The position numbers and the translations under genes were made by a program. The notes below the pieces were generated by a model. The model was not told where the DNA came from. It ran no database searches and saw nothing but the letters and a program-made list of their open reading frames with translations. This document shows positions 24,037 through 32,595 of a stretch of 64,000 bases of DNA, piece after piece (positions within the stretch are counted from its first letter, which is position 1; every line of letters begins with the position of its first letter). This DNA is from Microbacterium hydrocarbonoxydans (GTDB taxonomy: Bacteria; Actinomycetota; Actinomycetes; Actinomycetales; Microbacteriaceae). The stretch covers positions 1,550,001-1,614,000 of the forward strand of contig NZ_JAAKXW010000001.1 in the NCBI RefSeq assembly GCF_011752045.1, written 5' to 3'.

Positions 24037-25713
24037 TCACTTGGTGAGGACGATGTCCGTGAAGACCTCGTCGTTCACCGGGCTGGCCGGGTAGCTCTCC
24101 ACACGCGGGTCGAACGCCAGGGTCGGCGCCGGGTGCGCGAGCGGGACACCGGGGATGAACTGCGCGATGTCCTCGTTGATCTCCTCGTACAGCGGAGTCT
24201 GCTCCTCGAGGCTCGAGACGCCGCGGGCGTCGGCGAGCTTCTGGAACAGCTCGGGGTTGTCGAAGCCCCACTCGGAGCTCTGCGCCCCGAAGAAGACGCC
24301 GACGAAGTTGTCGGTGTCGTTGTAGTCGCCGGTCCAGCCGAGCAGGTGGATGCCGTGGTCGGCGGTGCCGGTGATCTTGTCGAGGTAGTCAGGCGACCAG
24401 GCGTCGGTGACCGGGTTGACCTTCACGCCGACCTCGGCGAGCTGCGTGGACAGCACGGTGAAGATCTGCTCGGGGTCCGGCATGTACGGACGCGAGACGT
24501 TGACCGGGTAGTTGAAGGTCAGGGTGAGCGGGTTGTCGGCGGTGAAGCCGGCCTCCTCGAGCAGCGCCTTCGCCTTCTCCGGGTCGTAGTCGTACGTCGT
24601 GACGTCCTCGTTGTAGCCGTTGACGACGGGCGGCACGAACTGGGTCGCCTTCTCGGTGCCCTCGGGGAGGACCTGCTTGATCAGGGCGTCCTTGTCGACG
24701 GCGTAGGAGAGCGCCTCGCGGACCCGGATGTCCTGCAGCTCGGGGACGGCCTGGTTGAAGGCGAGGTAGAGGACGGTGAACGGCGGACGGGAGACCATCC
24801 GGAAGCCGTCCTCCTCGAGGGCCGCGCTGTCGGCGGGGCCGACGAGGTCGTAGCCGTCGATGTCGCCGGCCTCGAGTGCCTGGCGGCGGGCGGTCGGGTC
24901 GTCGATCGTGCGGAAGATGATCTCCTCGATCTGGCCCGTCTCACCCCAGTAGTCGGGGTAGGCCTTCAGCGTGACCTGCTCGCCCGGCGCCCACTCCTCG
25001 AACTGGAACGGCCCGGTGCCGGTCGGGTGCGCCGTGGCGTACTCGGAGAGCTGCGGGGCCTCCGCCGTGCCGCCGACCTCGTCGGCGCTGAACTCCTGCA
25101 GGGCCGACGGGCTCTGCATGCCGAACGCGGGCAGGGACAGCGAAGGGATGAAGCCGGCGAACGGCTTGTTGAGCTCGATCGTGACCGAGAGGTCTCCGTC
25201 GGGCGTGCACGACTTGTAGACGGCGTTGGCCGGGTCGGACGCGTAGCCGTGGAACAGCTTGTTGTAGTAGTAGCCGAGAGCCTCGGAGGCTGCCAGGCCC
25301 GTCCAGTTGTACCAGCGGTCGAAGTTGACGCAGACGGCCTCGGCGTTGAACGGGGTGCCGTCGTGGAACGTCACGCCCTCCTTCAGCGCGAAGGTGTGGG
25401 ACATGCCGTCCTCGGAGGACTCCCAGCTCTCCGCGAGCAGCGGGGCGGGGTCAGCCGTGCCGGGCTCGGTGCCGACGAGACCCTCGAAGATCTGGCGCGA
25501 GACGCGGAAGGTCTCACCGTCCTGGGCGAAGGCGGGGTCGAGGCTCGCCGGGTCGGAGGATGCGGCGAAGACGAAGGTGCTGTCGACGTCGCCGGAGCCC
25601 TCGCCGCCGTCGTCGCCGCGCTCGCTCGCGACGCAGCCGGACAGGACGAGAGCCGCGAGTGCGGTTCCGGTGACGGCGAGGAGACCTCGCCGACGCGTGA
25701 CTGTGTGGTGCAT
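24037..25713 (-). CDS. Family-5 extracellular solute-binding lipoprotein (peptide-type importer)
   Basis: A 558-aa SBP_bac_5 protein with lipobox ALVLSGC near residue 28 and family landmarks KEGVTFHDGTPFNAEAV, GTGPFQFEEW and REALSYAVDKDALI. ATG 25713 has GGGAAGG 6 nt upstream; codons further upstream extend into the promoter region. It is the first gene of a four-gene importer and is divergent from a PfkB kinase. The substrate could be oligopeptides or an oligosaccharide; the gene itself does not decide. Confidence 0.92.
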   Translation of the reverse strand: MHHTVTRRRGLLAVTGTALAALVLSGCVASERGDDGGEGSGDVDSTFVFAASSDPASLDPAFAQDGETFRVSRQIFEGLVGTEPGTADPAPLLAESWESSEDGMSHTFALKEGVTFHDGTPFNAEAVCVNFDRWYNWTGLAASEALGYYYNKLFHGYASDPANAVYKSCTPDGDLSVTIELNKPFAGFIPSLSLPAFGMQSPSALQEFSADEVGGTAEAPQLSEYATAHPTGTGPFQFEEWAPGEQVTLKAYPDYWGETGQIEEIIFRTIDDPTARRQALEAGDIDGYDLVGPADSAALEEDGFRMVSRPPFTVLYLAFNQAVPELQDIRVREALSYAVDKDALIKQVLPEGTEKATQFVPPVVNGYNEDVTTYDYDPEKAKALLEEAGFTADNPLTLTFNYPVNVSRPYMPDPEQIFTVLSTQLAEVGVKVNPVTDAWSPDYLDKITGTADHGIHLLGWTGDYNDTDNFVGVFFGAQSSEWGFDNPELFQKLADARGVSSLEEQTPLYEEINEDIAQFIPGVPLAHPAPTLAFDPRVESYPASPVNDEVFTDIVLTK

Positions 25714-25788
25714 TGTTGACCTTCCCTGTTGGGGCGCTTCCATGCGCGTACCGGCGGCCTCGTCGCCGCCGGTCACGGTGATGCCTAG

Positions 25789-25817
25789 ACGCTACCCAGC
25801 ACGCCCCCGGAATCCAA
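25789..25817 (-). promoter_or_regulatory. Promoter of the family-5 ABC operon
   Basis: On the minus strand TTGGAT (complement of 25812-25817), a 17-bp spacer and TAGCGT (25789-25794) lie 76 bp upstream of the binding-protein start. Confidence 0.5.
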
Positions 25818-25879
25818 ACCCATCCGTGTTGCGATCCGGTATCAACACGTCGTCGTGGCGATCGGGTAGTGTCCAGGAC

Positions 25880-26800
25880 GTGCCCGACACGTCTCCGCTC
25901 GCCGTCTGCGTCGGCGAGGGCATGGTCGCCCTCATCCCCGCCTCGGCGGTGCCGCTCGAGGACGCCCGCACCTTCCACCGCTCCCTCGCCGGAGCAGAGT
26001 GGAACACCGCGATCGCGCTGGCGTCCGCCGGCATCCGCACCGCCGTCGTGTCCCGGGTCGGCGACGACGGCTTCGGGCGCTTCCTCGCCGCGGAGCTGCG
26101 CCGCCACGACGTCGACGACAGCGCGGTGGAGATCGACGACGAGGCGCCGACCGGCCTCTACGTGAAGGAGCTGTCGCCGCTGCCGGACGGGTCGATCGGC
26201 GGCACCATGCACTACTACCGCACGGGCTCCGCCGCCGCGGCGATGACCCCCGCGCTGCTCTCCGCCCCCGCGGCATCCGCCCTGCTCGCGGAGGCCGCGC
26301 TGGTGCACACCTCGGGGATCACCCCGGCCCTCTCCCCCGGCGCGCGCGCCGTGCAGGACGAGCTGTTCGCGGCTCCCCGCGAGGGGCGGATGCTGAGCTT
26401 CGACCTGAACTGGCGCCCTGCTCTCTGGCGAGGGCGCGAGGACGAGGCGCGGCGGCTCCTCACCGGGTATGCGCGCCGGGCGGATGTGCTCTTCTGCACG
26501 CGTGCGGACGCCGAGGCCGCGTTCGGCACGGCGGACCCGGATGCCCTCCGCGCGACGTTCCCCGAGCCGCGACGCCTCGTCGTGACCAGCCCGGCGGGGG
26601 CGATCGCCTTCGACGGCGACGAGCGCACGGAGAGCGAGGCGCTGGCGGTGCCGGTCGTCGAGACCATCGGAGCCGGAGACGCGTTCGCCGCCGGGTTCCT
26701 CGCCGGCATCCTCACCGGGCTGTCCCTCACCGGCGCCCTCGCCCGCGCGCACCGCATCGCCACCCGCGCCCTCGCCAGCACCCGCGACCACGTGGACTGA
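25880..26800 (+). CDS. PfkB-family sugar kinase (2-keto-3-deoxygluconate kinase-like)
   Basis: A 306-aa ribokinase-fold enzyme. It begins LAVCVGEGMVALIP and contains GAEWNTAIALASAGIRTAVV (substrate region), DLNWRPALW and the signature ETIGAGDAFAAGF with the GAGD catalytic Asp near residue 263. GTG 25880 is chosen because TAGTGT (25867-25872) lies 7 nt upstream, a leaderless arrangement, and the fold begins directly. Similarity of layout to KdgK is my impression; the substrate is unproven. Its last 14 codons are duplicated downstream (26909-26950) on the far side of a palindromic element. Confidence 0.88.
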   Translation: MPDTSPLAVCVGEGMVALIPASAVPLEDARTFHRSLAGAEWNTAIALASAGIRTAVVSRVGDDGFGRFLAAELRRHDVDDSAVEIDDEAPTGLYVKELSPLPDGSIGGTMHYYRTGSAAAAMTPALLSAPAASALLAEAALVHTSGITPALSPGARAVQDELFAAPREGRMLSFDLNWRPALWRGREDEARRLLTGYARRADVLFCTRADAEAAFGTADPDALRATFPEPRRLVVTSPAGAIAFDGDERTESEALAVPVVETIGAGDAFAAGFLAGILTGLSLTGALARAHRIATRALASTRDHVD

Positions 26801-26804
26801 GCGC
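26763..26804. repeat. 42-bp perfect direct repeat, copy 1 (kinase 3' end)
   Basis: These 42 bases, covering the last codons and stop of the kinase gene, are identical to 26909-26950. The two copies exactly bracket the 104-bp palindromic element at 26805-26908, as a target-site duplication would. Confidence 0.9.
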
Positions 26805-26908
26805 CCCCGGTCGTTGAGCGAGCGCAGCGAGACGAAACGCCCGCAACCACCGTTCCTGCACCGCGTTTCGTCTCGGTCGCTGCGCTCCCTCGCTCAACGA
26901 CCGGGGGG
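26805..26908. repeat. Paired family A palindrome bracketed by a 42-bp duplication
   Basis: It begins CCCCCGGTCGTTGAGCG and ends with the complementary CGCTCAACGACCGGGGGG. Inner parts AGCGAGACGAAACGC and GCGTTTCGTCTCGG also pair, leaving a loop of about 23 nt. It is 104 bp in total and lies immediately between perfect 42-bp direct repeats. Confidence 0.88.
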
Positions 26909-26950
26909 CCCGCGCCCTCGCCAGCACCCGCGACCACGTGGACTGAGCGC
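26909..26950. repeat. 42-bp perfect direct repeat, copy 2
   Basis: An exact copy of 26763-26804, including a non-functional duplicate of the kinase stop region. It abuts the end of the RpiR gene (stop at 26953). Confidence 0.9.
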
Positions 26951-26952
26951 GG

Positions 26953-27819
26953 TCAGCGGCGGTGACGGGGTGCCGCGGCGTCGTGCGTGAGCTGGAGCGG
27001 CACCGCGACCGGCTCGCCGCGATGCTGGACGACGCGGACGAAGAGGATGTCGACGAGCGCGAGCTGCGCGATGCGGCTCGACATCGCCGCCATCCGGAAC
27101 GGGGACTCGTGCGCGTGGGTGAGCAGCACGACGTCGGCGGCGAGCGCGAGGGCCGACTCCGCCACGCTCGTGACCGCCACGGTCAGCGCCCCGGCGTCCC
27201 GTGCCACCTCGACGGCGCGCACCACCTCGAGCGTCTCACCGCCGTGCGAGAAGGCGATCGCGACGTCCCCCGCGGTGCGCAGCGACGCCGTGGTGAGGGC
27301 GAGGTGCGGGTCGGCGGAGTGAGCGACGGAGCAGCCGATGCGTGCGAGCTTCTGCTGCAGGTCCTGCGCGGTGAGGGAGGAAGCCCCCTGGCCGAACAGA
27401 TCGATGTGACGCGCGGCGACGACCGCGCGCGCGACCCGGTCCAGGGCGTCCGCGTCCAGCCCGCGTGCCGTCTTCTCGATCGCGTCGATCTCCTGCGCGG
27501 CGAGCTTCGCGGCGACCGTCGCCGGCTCGTCCCCCGGGTCGATCGCGGTGGTGTCGAGACCGAAGCGCGCCTGCTGCGCCTGAGCCAGCGTGACGGTGCG
27601 GGCGACCGCGACCCGGAACTCGCGGTACCCGCTGAATCCGAGGGACTGGGCGAACCGGGCGACCGTCGAGAGCGAGGTCCGGCAGAGCTTCGCGAGGTCG
27701 TTGATCGCGAGATCGACGACGAGCGTCGGGTCGCCGAGGATCGTCTCGGCGACCCGGGCCTCCGCAGCGCTCAGCCGCGGGACCGAGCGGCGCACCAGTG
27801 CGAGAACGTCTGCGTCCAC
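26953..27819 (-). CDS. RpiR/MurR-family regulator (HTH + SIS domain)
   Basis: A 288-aa regulator. The N-terminal HTH_6 domain (residues about 1-80) contains LSAAEARVAETILGDP and LCRTSLSTVARFAQSLGFSG. The C-terminal SIS sugar-isomerase-like sensor (about 120-265) has HIDLFGQGASSLTAQDLQQK and DVAIAFSHGGETLEVV. The start is GTG 27819, with AGGA 7 nt before it; a further upstream reading would overlap the GH3 gene. It follows the GH3 hexosaminidase by 14 bp in a sugar-ABC operon, so an amino-sugar phosphate or MurNAc-6P-type effector is likely. Confidence 0.9.
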   Translation of the reverse strand: MDADVLALVRRSVPRLSAAEARVAETILGDPTLVVDLAINDLAKLCRTSLSTVARFAQSLGFSGYREFRVAVARTVTLAQAQQARFGLDTTAIDPGDEPATVAAKLAAQEIDAIEKTARGLDADALDRVARAVVAARHIDLFGQGASSLTAQDLQQKLARIGCSVAHSADPHLALTTASLRTAGDVAIAFSHGGETLEVVRAVEVARDAGALTVAVTSVAESALALAADVVLLTHAHESPFRMAAMSSRIAQLALVDILFVRVVQHRGEPVAVPLQLTHDAAAPRHRR

Positions 27820-27833
27820 GGTGCCATCCTGCC

Positions 27834-29339
27834 TCAGCCGGGCGACTCCGTGCGATCCGAGGACGAGGACGCGCCGAGCAGCGCCTCCCTGGCGATCTCG
27901 GCGCCGATCCTGCTGGCCGCGCGCACCTGCACGGTCGGCAGCGGCAGCGGCCGCTGGGGGGCCAGTCCGACGTTCACGACGACGGCCCACGGATCCCGCT
28001 GCGCCGCACGCTCGACGAGCGCGCGCTGCGCGGCATCCGAATCAGGGCGGTCGACGAGGAGCACGGTGATCCCGTCGGCGGCGACGGCCTCGGCGAGCAC
28101 CGCGTCCTGCTCCTCCGCGGTGCTGCCTGCGACGTCCAGGCGCGCCCGGTGGCCGCCCCCTGCGAGGGCTCCGGCGACGTAGCCGGCGGCGCTGTCCACC
28201 GCGAGAGAGGACCGTCGGCGGGCGTCGACGACGGCGAGGGCGGATGCTCCGGCGGGCAGTCCCTCGGGGATCTCGACCGCTCTGCGCACGACGTCGGCGG
28301 CGTCGAGCGGCTCCCCATCCCCGGCATCCGGAGCCGCATGGAGCTTCGCCGACAGCGCGGCGACACGCGCCGCCGCCTCCGCCACCCGCTCCCGGGAGAG
28401 CGTGCCGTCGCGGAGCGCCGCGACGATACCGTCCCGTGCGGCCCGGAAGTCGCGGACGTCCTGGTCGGCGTGCGCGGCCTCGCCCGGGTTCGTCGGGTTG
28501 CCGATGCAGAGCAGGTCGGCGCCCGCGGCGAGCGCCCGTGCCGCTCCCCCGCCGATGCCGACGGTCTCGCGGATCGCCGCCATGTCCAGCGCGTCGGTGA
28601 TGATCACGCCGTCGAACCCCCACCCGCGCAGCATCCCGAGCACCCGGGCGTTCAGCGTGGCCGGCGCCGTCCCCCACCCGGGGACGACGATGTGCGCGGT
28701 CATGATGCTGTCCGCACCCGCCTCGATCGCAGCGCGGAACGGTGCGAGGTGCACCCGCTCGTACTCGTCGAGGGGCAGCGCGATCTCCGGCAGCGCGTGA
28801 TGCGAGTCGAGGTGCGTGTCACCGTGGCCGGGGAAGTGCTTCACGCAGGCGGCGACGCCGCCGCGCTGGATGCCGTCGACCGCGGCCACCACATGACGGG
28901 AGACGAGAGCCTCCTCGTCTCCGAAGGAGCGCACGCCGATCACCGGGTTGCGGGGGTCTGTGTTCACGTCGGCGACCGGTCCGAGGATCACGTTGCCGCC
29001 GACGGCGCGCACGCGGCGGGCGAGCTCGGCGCCCGTGGCCCGGGTGGCGTCCGCGTCGTCGAGGGCGCCGAGCTGCGCCGCGCCGGGGAGCGTGGAGCCG
29101 GTCGCCGACTCCAGCCGGGTGACGCTGCCGCCCTCCTCGTCGATGCCGATCAGCGCCGCCGGGTTCGCTGCGAGGATCTCCGCGCTGAGTGCGGGGAGAT
29201 CGCCGCCGACGTTCTGCCCGAAGTAGACCACCCCGGCGAGCCCGTCGCGCAGCTCGGCCAGCAGCCACTCCGGCGCCGAGGTCCCGAGGAAGCCCGGCCA
29301 GAGCACGCCGTTCGCGAGCCGGGTGAGCTCGTCGCTCAT
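27834..29339 (-). CDS. Glycoside hydrolase family 3, NagZ-like beta-N-acetylhexosaminidase
   Basis: A 501-aa GH3 protein. The substrate-binding and acid/base loop KHFPGHGDTHLDSH (residues 167-180) is the NagZ-type His/Asp dyad signature, and the nucleophile is Asp249 in VIITDALDM. A second, C-terminal alpha/beta domain (about 360-495) is present as in larger Gram-positive NagZ proteins. No signal peptide is visible, so it is probably cytoplasmic. ATG 29339 overlaps the permease stop as ATGA. Operon partners are a sugar ABC importer and an RpiR regulator, so imported GlcNAc-containing disaccharides or muropeptides are the probable substrate. Confidence 0.9.
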   Translation of the reverse strand: MSDELTRLANGVLWPGFLGTSAPEWLLAELRDGLAGVVYFGQNVGGDLPALSAEILAANPAALIGIDEEGGSVTRLESATGSTLPGAAQLGALDDADATRATGAELARRVRAVGGNVILGPVADVNTDPRNPVIGVRSFGDEEALVSRHVVAAVDGIQRGGVAACVKHFPGHGDTHLDSHHALPEIALPLDEYERVHLAPFRAAIEAGADSIMTAHIVVPGWGTAPATLNARVLGMLRGWGFDGVIITDALDMAAIRETVGIGGGAARALAAGADLLCIGNPTNPGEAAHADQDVRDFRAARDGIVAALRDGTLSRERVAEAAARVAALSAKLHAAPDAGDGEPLDAADVVRRAVEIPEGLPAGASALAVVDARRRSSLAVDSAAGYVAGALAGGGHRARLDVAGSTAEEQDAVLAEAVAADGITVLLVDRPDSDAAQRALVERAAQRDPWAVVVNVGLAPQRPLPLPTVQVRAASRIGAEIAREALLGASSSSDRTESPG

Positions 29340-30169
29340 CCCTTCACCGCGCCGGCGACCATGCCGGCAGAGAGGCGCCGCTGCACGATGACGAAGAAGA
29401 TCATGACGGGGATCGTGATGATCGTCGACGCGGCCATGATGCTGCCCCAGTCGTTCGAGTGCAGGCCGAAGAACGACTTGAGCCCGATGGACACCGTGTA
29501 CTGGTCCGTCGCGCTGCCGAGGATCGTCATCGCGAAGATGAACTCGTTCCATGCCGTGATGAAGCTGAAGATGCTCGTGGCGACGAGGCCGGGCATCACC
29601 AGCGGCAGCAGGATCGAGCGGAACATGCGCCACCAGCTCGCGCCGTCGATGTACGCGGCCTCCTCGAGCTCGACCGGCACGGCCGCGACGAATCCGCGCA
29701 GCATCCAGATGCCGAAGGCCAGCGAGAGCGCGACGTACACGACCATGAGGCCGAGGATGCTGTTCAGCAGCCCGAGGCTCTTCACCTGGAGGAACAGCGG
29801 GATGACCAGCGCCTCGAGCGGCACCATCTGCACGACGAGGATCAGCATGAGGATCGTGGTGCGGAACCGGAACCGGAAGCGCGCGACGGCGACGGCCGCG
29901 AGCAGGCACACCAGCGCGCTCACCAGCACCGTGACGAGGGCCACGATCGCCGAGTTGCGGAGGTAGGTGCCGAAGCCGCCGTCGGTGAGGACGTAGGCGA
30001 AGTTGTCGAAGGTGAACTCCTGCGGGAGCAGCGACTGCCCGCCGCTGGACGCCTTCGCGTCGAGCGCGCTGGAGACCATCCAGTACACCGGGAACAGGGT
30101 GAAGATCAGGACGGCCGCGACGGCGATGCCGACGCCGACGCGGGAGAGGACGGACGGACGGGGGTTCAC
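29336..30169 (-). CDS. Carbohydrate ABC transporter permease (MalG-like)
   Basis: A 277-aa permease with six predicted helices, starting helix 1 at about residue 12 (VGIAVAAVLIFTLFPVYWMV). The EAA motif VELEEAAYIDGASWWRMFRS is well conserved. GTG 30169 overlaps the stop of the upstream permease (GTGA). It forms the membrane pair with the MalF-like protein. No ATPase gene is in the operon; a shared MsiK-type ATPase encoded elsewhere is the usual solution in actinobacteria. Confidence 0.93.
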   Translation of the reverse strand: MNPRPSVLSRVGVGIAVAAVLIFTLFPVYWMVSSALDAKASSGGQSLLPQEFTFDNFAYVLTDGGFGTYLRNSAIVALVTVLVSALVCLLAAVAVARFRFRFRTTILMLILVVQMVPLEALVIPLFLQVKSLGLLNSILGLMVVYVALSLAFGIWMLRGFVAAVPVELEEAAYIDGASWWRMFRSILLPLVMPGLVATSIFSFITAWNEFIFAMTILGSATDQYTVSIGLKSFFGLHSNDWGSIMAASTIITIPVMIFFVIVQRRLSAGMVAGAVKG

Positions 30170-31140
30170 AGTTCGTCCTCCTTCATGAGCGAGCGGATGT
30201 ACACGATCGTGATGCCGATCAGCACGATCGTGAGCAGCACGGCGAGGGCCGCGCCGAAGCCGTACCGGTTCTGTCCGAAGGACTCCACGTACGACCAGAC
30301 GCCGAGGTTCAGCACCGATCGGTTGCCGCCGTTGCCGCCGGGCATCAGGTACACCTGCGCGAACACCTTGAAGTCCCAGATCGTGGACAGGATGATGACG
30401 ACGGAGAAGACCGGCCTGAGCGTCGGGAACACGATCTGCCAGAAGCGGCGCCACGCGTTCGCGCCGTCGAGCGCCGCAGCCTCGAGCATCTCCCTGGAGA
30501 CGCCGAGGAGACCGGCGAGCACGGTGATCGCGACGAACGGGAACCCGTGGTGCACGACGTTGAGCAGGACGATCGCGTAGAACGACCACTGGTTGGTGAA
30601 CCAGTTCACGGACTGGTCCATGAGCCCGGCGTCCTTCAGCACGGTGTTGAAGATGCCGCGGTCGGCATCGAAGATGAAGGTCCAGACGTAGGTGCCGGTC
30701 ACCGCGGGCATCGCCCACGCGACCATGATGCAGCTGGAGACGACGGTGCGCCAGAGGGTGCCCAGCCGTGCCAGCAGGAGCGCGACGAGGGTGCCGACGG
30801 CGACCGTGACGAACACGGCGACGGCCGCGAAGCCGACGGTGTTCGGCAGCACCACTGTCCACAGAGCCGAGTCCGTGAGCGCCTCGACGTAGTTGCCGAG
30901 GCCGATCCAGTTGCTCTCGCCGGTGTTGATCTCACGCAGGCCGTAGTCCTGCAGCGAGTAGAGGAACACCTGCACGAGCGGCCAGAGCATGAGCACCGCG
31001 AGGATGATCAGCCCGGGGGCGAGGAGGAGCCAGGGGCGGGCCTTCACCAGGGAGAGGCCCTGGGTGGGCCGCCCGCCGGCCACGGAGGCGGAGGGGGACT
31101 CCGCCTCCGTGGCCGGCAGTGGCGCGTGCACCGTCGACAT
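30166..31140 (-). CDS. Carbohydrate ABC transporter permease (MalF-like)
   Basis: A 324-aa permease. After a cytoplasmic, low-complexity N-terminus (residues 1-34), helix 1 is PWLLLAPGLIILAVLMLWPL; five more helices follow. The EAA loop is REMLEAAALDGANAWRRFWQ. Codons about 9-22 are encoded by a 19-bp perfect palindrome (31075-31117), so the N-terminal tail is partly dictated by RNA structure. It follows the binding-protein gene by 15 bp. Confidence 0.93.
   Translation of the reverse strand: MSTVHAPLPATEAESPSASVAGGRPTQGLSLVKARPWLLLAPGLIILAVLMLWPLVQVFLYSLQDYGLREINTGESNWIGLGNYVEALTDSALWTVVLPNTVGFAAVAVFVTVAVGTLVALLLARLGTLWRTVVSSCIMVAWAMPAVTGTYVWTFIFDADRGIFNTVLKDAGLMDQSVNWFTNQWSFYAIVLLNVVHHGFPFVAITVLAGLLGVSREMLEAAALDGANAWRRFWQIVFPTLRPVFSVVIILSTIWDFKVFAQVYLMPGGNGGNRSVLNLGVWSYVESFGQNRYGFGAALAVLLTIVLIGITIVYIRSLMKEDEL
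31075..31117 (-). repeat. 19-bp-stem palindrome inside the 5' end of the MalF-like gene
   Basis: Arm GCCGGCCACGGAGGCGGAG, loop GGGGA, exact complementary arm. It begins 23 nt after the start codon and 38 nt after the binding-protein stop. It is within coding sequence and specifies the residues TEAESPSASVAG. Confidence 0.85.
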
Positions 31141-31155
31141 GGAGGGGATGCTGCC

Positions 31156-32451
31156 TTACTGGTTGAGCAGTTCGGTCATCTCGGCGGCGGCATCCTTCGT
31201 CGCGGTGGCGACGTCCTTCTGCCCGCCGAGGATGGCCTGGATCATCGAGTTGGTCGTCTTCTTCGCCTGGACGGCGCCGAAGTTCGGGGTCACCGGCACG
31301 GATGCTCCGCCCTCGACCATCTGCTGCGCGAACGGGGCGACGAGCGGGTCGGTCGAGGCGAGCGCCTCCTCCATCGCGGACTGGACGCCCGGGAAGTAGC
31401 CGGTCTCGTCGGCCCACTTCTCGGCGAACTCGCCGGTGGTCATGAGCTTGACGAACTCCCACGCGAGGTCGGCGTTCTTCGTCGTGTTGAAGACGGAGAG
31501 GTGCGAGCCGCCGAGCACGGAGGGGGCGATGCCGCCGTCCTTGCCGGGGATCACGGCGGCGCCGATCTTTCCCTCGAGCTCGGGGTTGGCCTCGACGAGC
31601 GCCTTCGGGGTCCACGAGCCGGAGAGCATCATCGCGACGTTGCCCTGGGTGAAGGCGTCGCGGAGGTCGGTCTCCTTCCAGGTGGTCGCGCCGGCGGACG
31701 AGAAGCCGTGCTCGGTGGCGAGCCCGGTGTAGAACTCGATGCCCTCCTGCGACTCCTCGCTGTCCAGCTCGCTCGTCCACTCGTCGCCGTCGAGGGTCGC
31801 GACCTCGCCGCCCGCGCCCCAGACCCAGGGGTACACCTGGAACTCGGCGTCGCCGGGGACCGGGAACGGGAGCATGTCGGGCTTGGCGGCCTTGATCGCC
31901 TCGCCGGCCGCGACGATGTCGTCCCAGGACTTCGGGGCCTCGAGGCCGAGCTCCTCGAAGACGTCGGTGCGGTACACGAGCGAGCGGACGCCGGCGTACC
32001 AGGGCATGCCGTACAGCTCCTCGTCGTAGGTGCCCGCGACCTCGAGTCCCTCGACGAGGTCGTCGCGCAGGCCCTTCTCGGCGTCGACGTACTCGTCGAT
32101 CGGCAGCAGCGCACCGGCATCGGCGAACTCCGCAGTCCAGGTCGTGCCGGTCTCGGCGATGTCGGGAGTGGTGCCGCCCGCGATCGAGGTCACGAAGCGG
32201 TCGTGCGCGTCGGCCCACTGCACCTCTTCGATGGTGACCGTGGCGCCGGTCTCCTCCTCGAACGCCTCGGAGACGGCGTCGTAGAAGGCGGTGGAGTCGG
32301 GGTTGGTGCCCTTCATGATCCAGACGGTGAGCTCCTGCCCCTTGCCGTCGACGGGTTCGTCGCCGCTGCCGGTGCTTCCGCCCGCGCAGGCCGCGAGGCC
32401 GAGGGTGGCTGCGGCGCCGAGCGCCACGGCCGGAAGAATGCGCTTGTGCAT
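31156..32451 (-). CDS. Sugar ABC transporter substrate-binding lipoprotein
   Basis: A 431-aa family-1 sugar-binding protein. The signal ends LGLAACAGG (lipobox near residue 20). Typical features follow: ELTVWIMKGTNPDS, FEEETGATVTIEEVQWADAHDRF, and FTQGNVAMMLSGSWTPKAL. ATG 32451 has AGGAG 7 nt upstream. It is the first gene of the operon ending with NagZ-like GH3 and RpiR, suggesting uptake of an amino-sugar disaccharide or muropeptide fragment. The promoter at 32509-32537 is flanked by inverted GGGAATAA boxes. Confidence 0.92.
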   Translation of the reverse strand: MHKRILPAVALGAAATLGLAACAGGSTGSGDEPVDGKGQELTVWIMKGTNPDSTAFYDAVSEAFEEETGATVTIEEVQWADAHDRFVTSIAGGTTPDIAETGTTWTAEFADAGALLPIDEYVDAEKGLRDDLVEGLEVAGTYDEELYGMPWYAGVRSLVYRTDVFEELGLEAPKSWDDIVAAGEAIKAAKPDMLPFPVPGDAEFQVYPWVWGAGGEVATLDGDEWTSELDSEESQEGIEFYTGLATEHGFSSAGATTWKETDLRDAFTQGNVAMMLSGSWTPKALVEANPELEGKIGAAVIPGKDGGIAPSVLGGSHLSVFNTTKNADLAWEFVKLMTTGEFAEKWADETGYFPGVQSAMEEALASTDPLVAPFAQQMVEGGASVPVTPNFGAVQAKKTTNSMIQAILGGQKDVATATKDAAAEMTELLNQ

Positions 32452-32501
32452 CAGGGATCTCCTCTTTGAAACGTCCTGGCGGCACCGGGTGCCCGCCACT
32501 T

Positions 32502-32546
32502 GGGAATAAGTATCCACGACTAACTAATACCCTGCAAGTTATTCCC
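32502..32546 (-). promoter_or_regulatory. Promoter and inverted-repeat operator of the GH3/ABC operon
   Basis: On the minus strand TTGCAG (complement of 32532-32537) and GATACT (32509-32514) are 17 bp apart. Inverted boxes GGGAATAA (32502-32509) and TTATTCCC (32539-32546) flank the two hexamers. This would suit occlusion of RNA polymerase by the operon's RpiR regulator. Confidence 0.55.
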
Positions 32547-32595
32547 GGAATCGTCACCTCGTCGTGACACAAACTTCCAGAGGTAGGCTCACGGC

